Shown here: piece by piece, positions 62,101-64,000 of the stretch
Numbering within the stretch: position 1 is the stretch's first letter
Layout of the letters: each line of letters starts with the position of its first letter
From: Acidaminococcus hominis
GTDB lineage: Bacteria > Bacillota > Negativicutes > Acidaminococcales > Acidaminococcaceae
Direction of reading: 5' to 3'
Assembly: GCF_900291475.1 (NCBI RefSeq)
Contig: NZ_OLMM01000004.1
Span: 1-64,000, forward strand
Length of the DNA: 64,000 bases
Made by a program: the position numbers and the translations under genes
The notes under the pieces: generated by a model
Databases searched by the model: none
What the model was told of the DNA's origin: nothing
Seen by the model: the letters and a program-made list of their open reading frames with translations, nothing else

Positions 62101-64000
62101 TTTTCCGCAGCTTGGCCGACGAGGATGTTACCCGTGTTGGTAGTCTTGATTTCGAGGGCCTTGGCTGCACTAGCGTTGCCTTGGAGGTTGATAGCGCCGT
62201 TATTGGTGCTGATGCTGGCAGCATCGGTGGCAGAGGTGATGTCGCCTGTGAGGGTGATGTCGCCTTTGAGGTCGTCTGCTGCATCTACCTTGTCAACGTC
62301 TTTATCGGAGGCACTGATGGTGGCTGTGCCGCCGTTTGCTGTGAAGTCGCCTGTGAGGTTGACATTTCCTTCTACTGCCTTAAGGGTTGCCAGCTTGCCG
62401 GCTGTGACGTCACCGGTAAGGGTGAGGCCGCCGCTGGTGGTGGTCTGGACTACGGAGTCGCCCAGGCTGGAGATGACCGGTGTATCCGTCAAGGTTGCCG
62501 TGAGGTCGATGTTACCCGTGCCAGCTTGGACGGTGACGTTCTGGGTAGCACCTTCCGCCAGTTCCGTACCTGCTGCCGGTTTGACAGTCTGGAGGCTGCC
62601 GTGGACATTGATGTCACCGGTGCCGGTCTGGACAGTCGTGCCGAGAACGGATTTCGTCAGCCCGTACAGGTCGATGGCGCCTGTGTTGGTGGAAATGGCT
62701 GCCGTAGCGCCGCTGAGGGTGTAATCATGCTTAGTTCCATCTTTTTCCGTAGCTTTGCCCACGGTAATGCTGCCGTTGTTCGTGGCCTTGATTTCCAGAG
62801 CCTTGGCTGCACTGGCGTTGCCCTGGAGGTTGATAGCGCCGTTGTTGGTGCTGATGCTGGCAGCATCGGTGGTGGAGGTGATGTCACCGGTCAGGGTGAT
62901 GTCGCCCTTCTGGTCGTCCTCATCATCCACGTCTGTATCGGAGGCGCTGATATTGGCCGCACCGCCGCTAGCCGTCAGCTTGCCCTTGAGGTTAACATTT
63001 CCTTCCGTTGCCGAGAGTGTCGCTGCCTTACCGGCTGTGATATCGCCAGTTACGGTAATACCGCCGCTGGTGGTGGTCTGGACTACGGCATCGCCCAGGC
63101 TGGAGATGGCCGGTGTGGTGGTGCTGGTAGAATCAAGGGTGATATTGCCCGTGCTCGTCTGGACAGTAACGTTCTGGGTCGTGCCTTTTGCCAGTTCCGT
63201 ACCTTCTGCCGGAGCGACAGTCTTCAGGCTGCCTTCAATTTTGATATTGCCCAGGGAGTTGGTCTTCACCGTAGTACCCGTTACCGAGGCGGCAGTACCG
63301 TAGAGGGTAATATCCCCTTTGTCTGCCGTGGTGTTGCCCGTGGTTTCCAGGGTAACAGTGGACGCCGTGGACGTCAGGGAACTGTCGGTTTCATCGGTGC
63401 CCACAGTGATATCGCCGGTCTGGGTCTGGAACAGGACTGCCTGGCCGGTACTCAGGGTGCCGCTATAAATAATATCGCCCGATTGGGTAATGAGCTTCGC
63501 TTCGCCGCTGGTTCCGCCCGTAAAGTCGCCGGCGGCGGTGATGGTACCGCTGGTACTGTCAATGTGGATGCCGGTTGTGGGCAGGGTCTCGTTGGCTTCG
63601 CCCAGAAGCAGCCGTTTGGCCTTCTTCGGCGTGGTTTCGGTGGCCTCAGTCTTTTCGGTGGTTTTGACCGGTGCATCGCTGGTGACGCTGCCGGTAATGC
63701 CGATGCTGCCGCTGGTGGTCCGGACGTTGACAGCCTGACCGGCTTTGATATTGCCGGTTACGGAAATCTTGCCGGTGGTAGTGATCAGGTTCACGTTGCC
63801 AGCGCCGGTGGCGTCCAGGTTACCCTTGACGCTAAGGTCACCGCTGGTGCAGGTCTGGAGGGTGGTGCCGGTTACAGACTGGGTGTTGCCGTAGATGGTA
63901 ATGGGGCCTGCTTCGCTGTTAATGGCGGCTGTGGTGCCGGCGGTAAGGTTGTTTGCCACCAGCGCCGTACCGATGGCGATGGTGCCCTTCTTCGCCTTGA
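59172..64000 (-). CDS. Giant repetitive haemagglutinin-like adhesin, C-terminal part (5' end outside window)
   Basis: The frame is open to the window edge, so at least 1609 residues are the C-terminal part of a larger secreted protein. Most of it is made of short Thr/Ser/Gly/Asp-rich beta-strand units (GDITLTGDITS, NGAINLQGNAS, TTVQTGTGDINVHGSL) predicted to form a parallel beta-helix, as in filamentous haemagglutinin/TpsA adhesins. Units of about 211-214 residues recur at least three times, nearly identical at DNA level (markers at 61999 and 62641). The last 120 residues are non-repetitive and aromatic (NNWMRTQHAAKFMNSW, ending GENAETEDF) and are not a membrane barrel, so export needs a separate partner. 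Confidence 0.8.
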   Translation of the reverse strand, partial: KAKKGTIAIGTALVANNLTAGTTAAINSEAGPITIYGNTQSVTGTTLQTCTSGDLSVKGNLDATGAGNVNLITTTGKISVTGNIKAGQAVNVRTTSGSIGITGSVTSDAPVKTTEKTEATETTPKKAKRLLLGEANETLPTTGIHIDSTSGTITAAGDFTGGTSGEAKLITQSGDIIYSGTLSTGQAVLFQTQTGDITVGTDETDSSLTSTASTVTLETTGNTTADKGDITLYGTAASVTGTTVKTNSLGNIKIEGSLKTVAPAEGTELAKGTTQNVTVQTSTGNITLDSTSTTTPAISSLGDAVVQTTTSGGITVTGDITAGKAATLSATEGNVNLKGKLTASGGAANISASDTDVDDEDDQKGDITLTGDITSTTDAASISTNNGAINLQGNASAAKALEIKATNNGSITVGKATEKDGTKHDYTLSGATAAISTNTGAIDLYGLTKSVLGTTVQTGTGDINVHGSLQTVKPAAGTELAEGATQNVTVQAGTGNIDLTATLTDTPVISSLGDSVVQTTTSGGLTLTGDVTAGKLATLKAVEGNVNLTGDFTANGGTATISASDKDVDKVDAADDLKGDITLTGDITSATDAASISTNNGAINLQGNASAAKALEIKTTNTGNILVGQAAEKDGTKHEFTLSGDTATISTNTGAIDLFGLTQSVLGTTVQTGTGDINVHGSLQTVKPAAGTKLEAGSTQNVNVLTDNGDISLTATLDDTPVISSQTNAYVAANQTGDAKKAGDITITGDVKAAQSASLVANEGSIKLTGNLTGAADDAIIHAHDSKSLTDEGNIVVDGSVTAGDLLNLNTDNGTITAGTAEKHTLLRASNTASVTTDNGTITLTGSVESPHGTTVETTTTGDITITGDVKTWNLGDKTITGTGDVRIATNSGAISQTGDILSSDDLTVQTVTGNINHKGLVTAAAAADVQTTTGDILQTGNVQSGTTTDLQSLTKGQVEVYGNINSGTAATLYAKDGSITVGKQGAVNTITAGTTAAIATGTGDINRYGNTQSQTGTTVQAGTKGNILVVGDLTADKNNVQVDTKSGSIDLTGDAIAKTNDILVQSENGAIKMTGDLTAGINVTADTTNGSIDLTGDIQSGAATLLQATSGSISQTGQKIMAGTSLTAAASEGSIRLDSDISSQNGDTTLTASDSGVEAQKGNILVTGTTQALKGNVKATTDNGNIEFQNTVKADQNLQTRSDNGNLHFQSDIWSGSSISGETTSQGNLILDGTAEAVENIQLKADQNGSIILRKDLTSGLDTSFGTNNGDILFAGPTDGTAEQIRVTSKQGNIAMTTTGTGDIKDSHREAGGDQALVSADTGNITIRQDGTDDVDLQFLYALKDAGVEVKDGSLYLDTIDGNLVAVFVRSGAEVMDVKHMTAGTQIAVAGADIGLENVSQRVGSDGFLSIQPDGASADAPIEKLTIGQLSTNTGARFDHLWVRNGSITATQGELHLDKLYVLDHGYFSNGVMDTEVYGTTPLPNEATRSSYWNNTKLNDPRSQLTAWMDDSNPIGRDGAWKYLLFNDRGYRQYSNGNLLELDPHYYVYKERYSLNNWMRTQHAAKFMNSWQQAFHPGLTYMERYNLVDYTQAVPVQAGENAETEDF

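Noticed and set aside
59644-63738. Several plus-strand frames within the adhesin gene
   Set aside because: They are antisense readings of the repetitive gene, with Val/Ser/Pro-rich composition and no start signals.

Overview
The window looks like chromosome of a diderm Firmicute of the Negativicutes, most likely an Acidaminococcus-like organism; this is inference, since no rRNA is present. The reasons are a GC-rich coding background, Firmicute-type gene order (phoH-ybeY-cdd-era-CBS-recO; comEA-comEC-holA) and a gltS glutamate/sodium symporter, combined with outer-membrane features: a coiled-coil/beta-barrel protein ending in Phe and a giant repetitive haemagglutinin-like adhesin.

Layout. 1-1548: an ISL3-type insertion sequence whose left inverted repeat begins at base 1. 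1.8-19.0 kb: housekeeping block, mostly minus strand (gltS, holA, comEC, comEA, leuS; then plus-strand phosphoesterase and lgt; then minus-strand ADP-ribosylglycohydrolase, exodeoxyribonuclease III, a membrane protein, recO, CBS protein, era, cdd, ybeY, phoH, cyclophilin), followed by tRNA-Val(GAC). 19.5-28.6 kb: four c-di-GMP proteins in mirror order, synthase - phosphodiesterase - phosphodiesterase - synthase. Each synthase keeps GGDEF but has a decayed EAL domain, and each phosphodiesterase keeps EAL but has a decayed GGDEF domain. 28.7-39.6 kb: a Pel-type exopolysaccharide operon, transcribed pelD-pelE-pelA(deacetylase)-pelF-pelG-outer-membrane coiled-coil barrel-GH114-like lipoprotein. 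PelD carries an RxxD motif, so the adjacent c-di-GMP enzymes plausibly control the operon. The outer-membrane end differs from Pseudomonas: there is no pelB or pelC, the hydrolase half of PelA is a separate lipoprotein, and the export barrel has a coiled coil where PelB has TPRs. The deacetylase gene has an in-frame TAA, and the operon leader can form two nested stems.

40-48.9 kb: hypothetical genes, pgi, flavin reductase, and an alcohol dehydrogenase/HD/hydrolase/nitroreductase operon divergent from a LysR regulator. 48.9-51.2 kb: an IS3-family element sitting in a repeat island. 51.2-53.3 kb: a three-gene cassette (PNPOx-like flavoprotein, zinc macrodomain, M-class sirtuin) behind a promoter flanked by near-symmetric operators. 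53.5-58.9 kb: YgjV-like protein, FAH-family hydrolase, a 61-residue unknown protein, a second repeat island, cstA and a small membrane protein. 59.2-64.0 kb: the C-terminal part of the adhesin, cut by the window edge.

The least expected non-coding signal is a dispersed family of structured repeats (four cores at 49.1-49.3 and 55.5-56.1 kb). Their hairpins keep shape while the stem sequences change in a compensatory way, around near-invariant GTGATAG and GCGAACC blocks. They look like RNA-encoding mobile repeats of a kind I cannot name with certainty.
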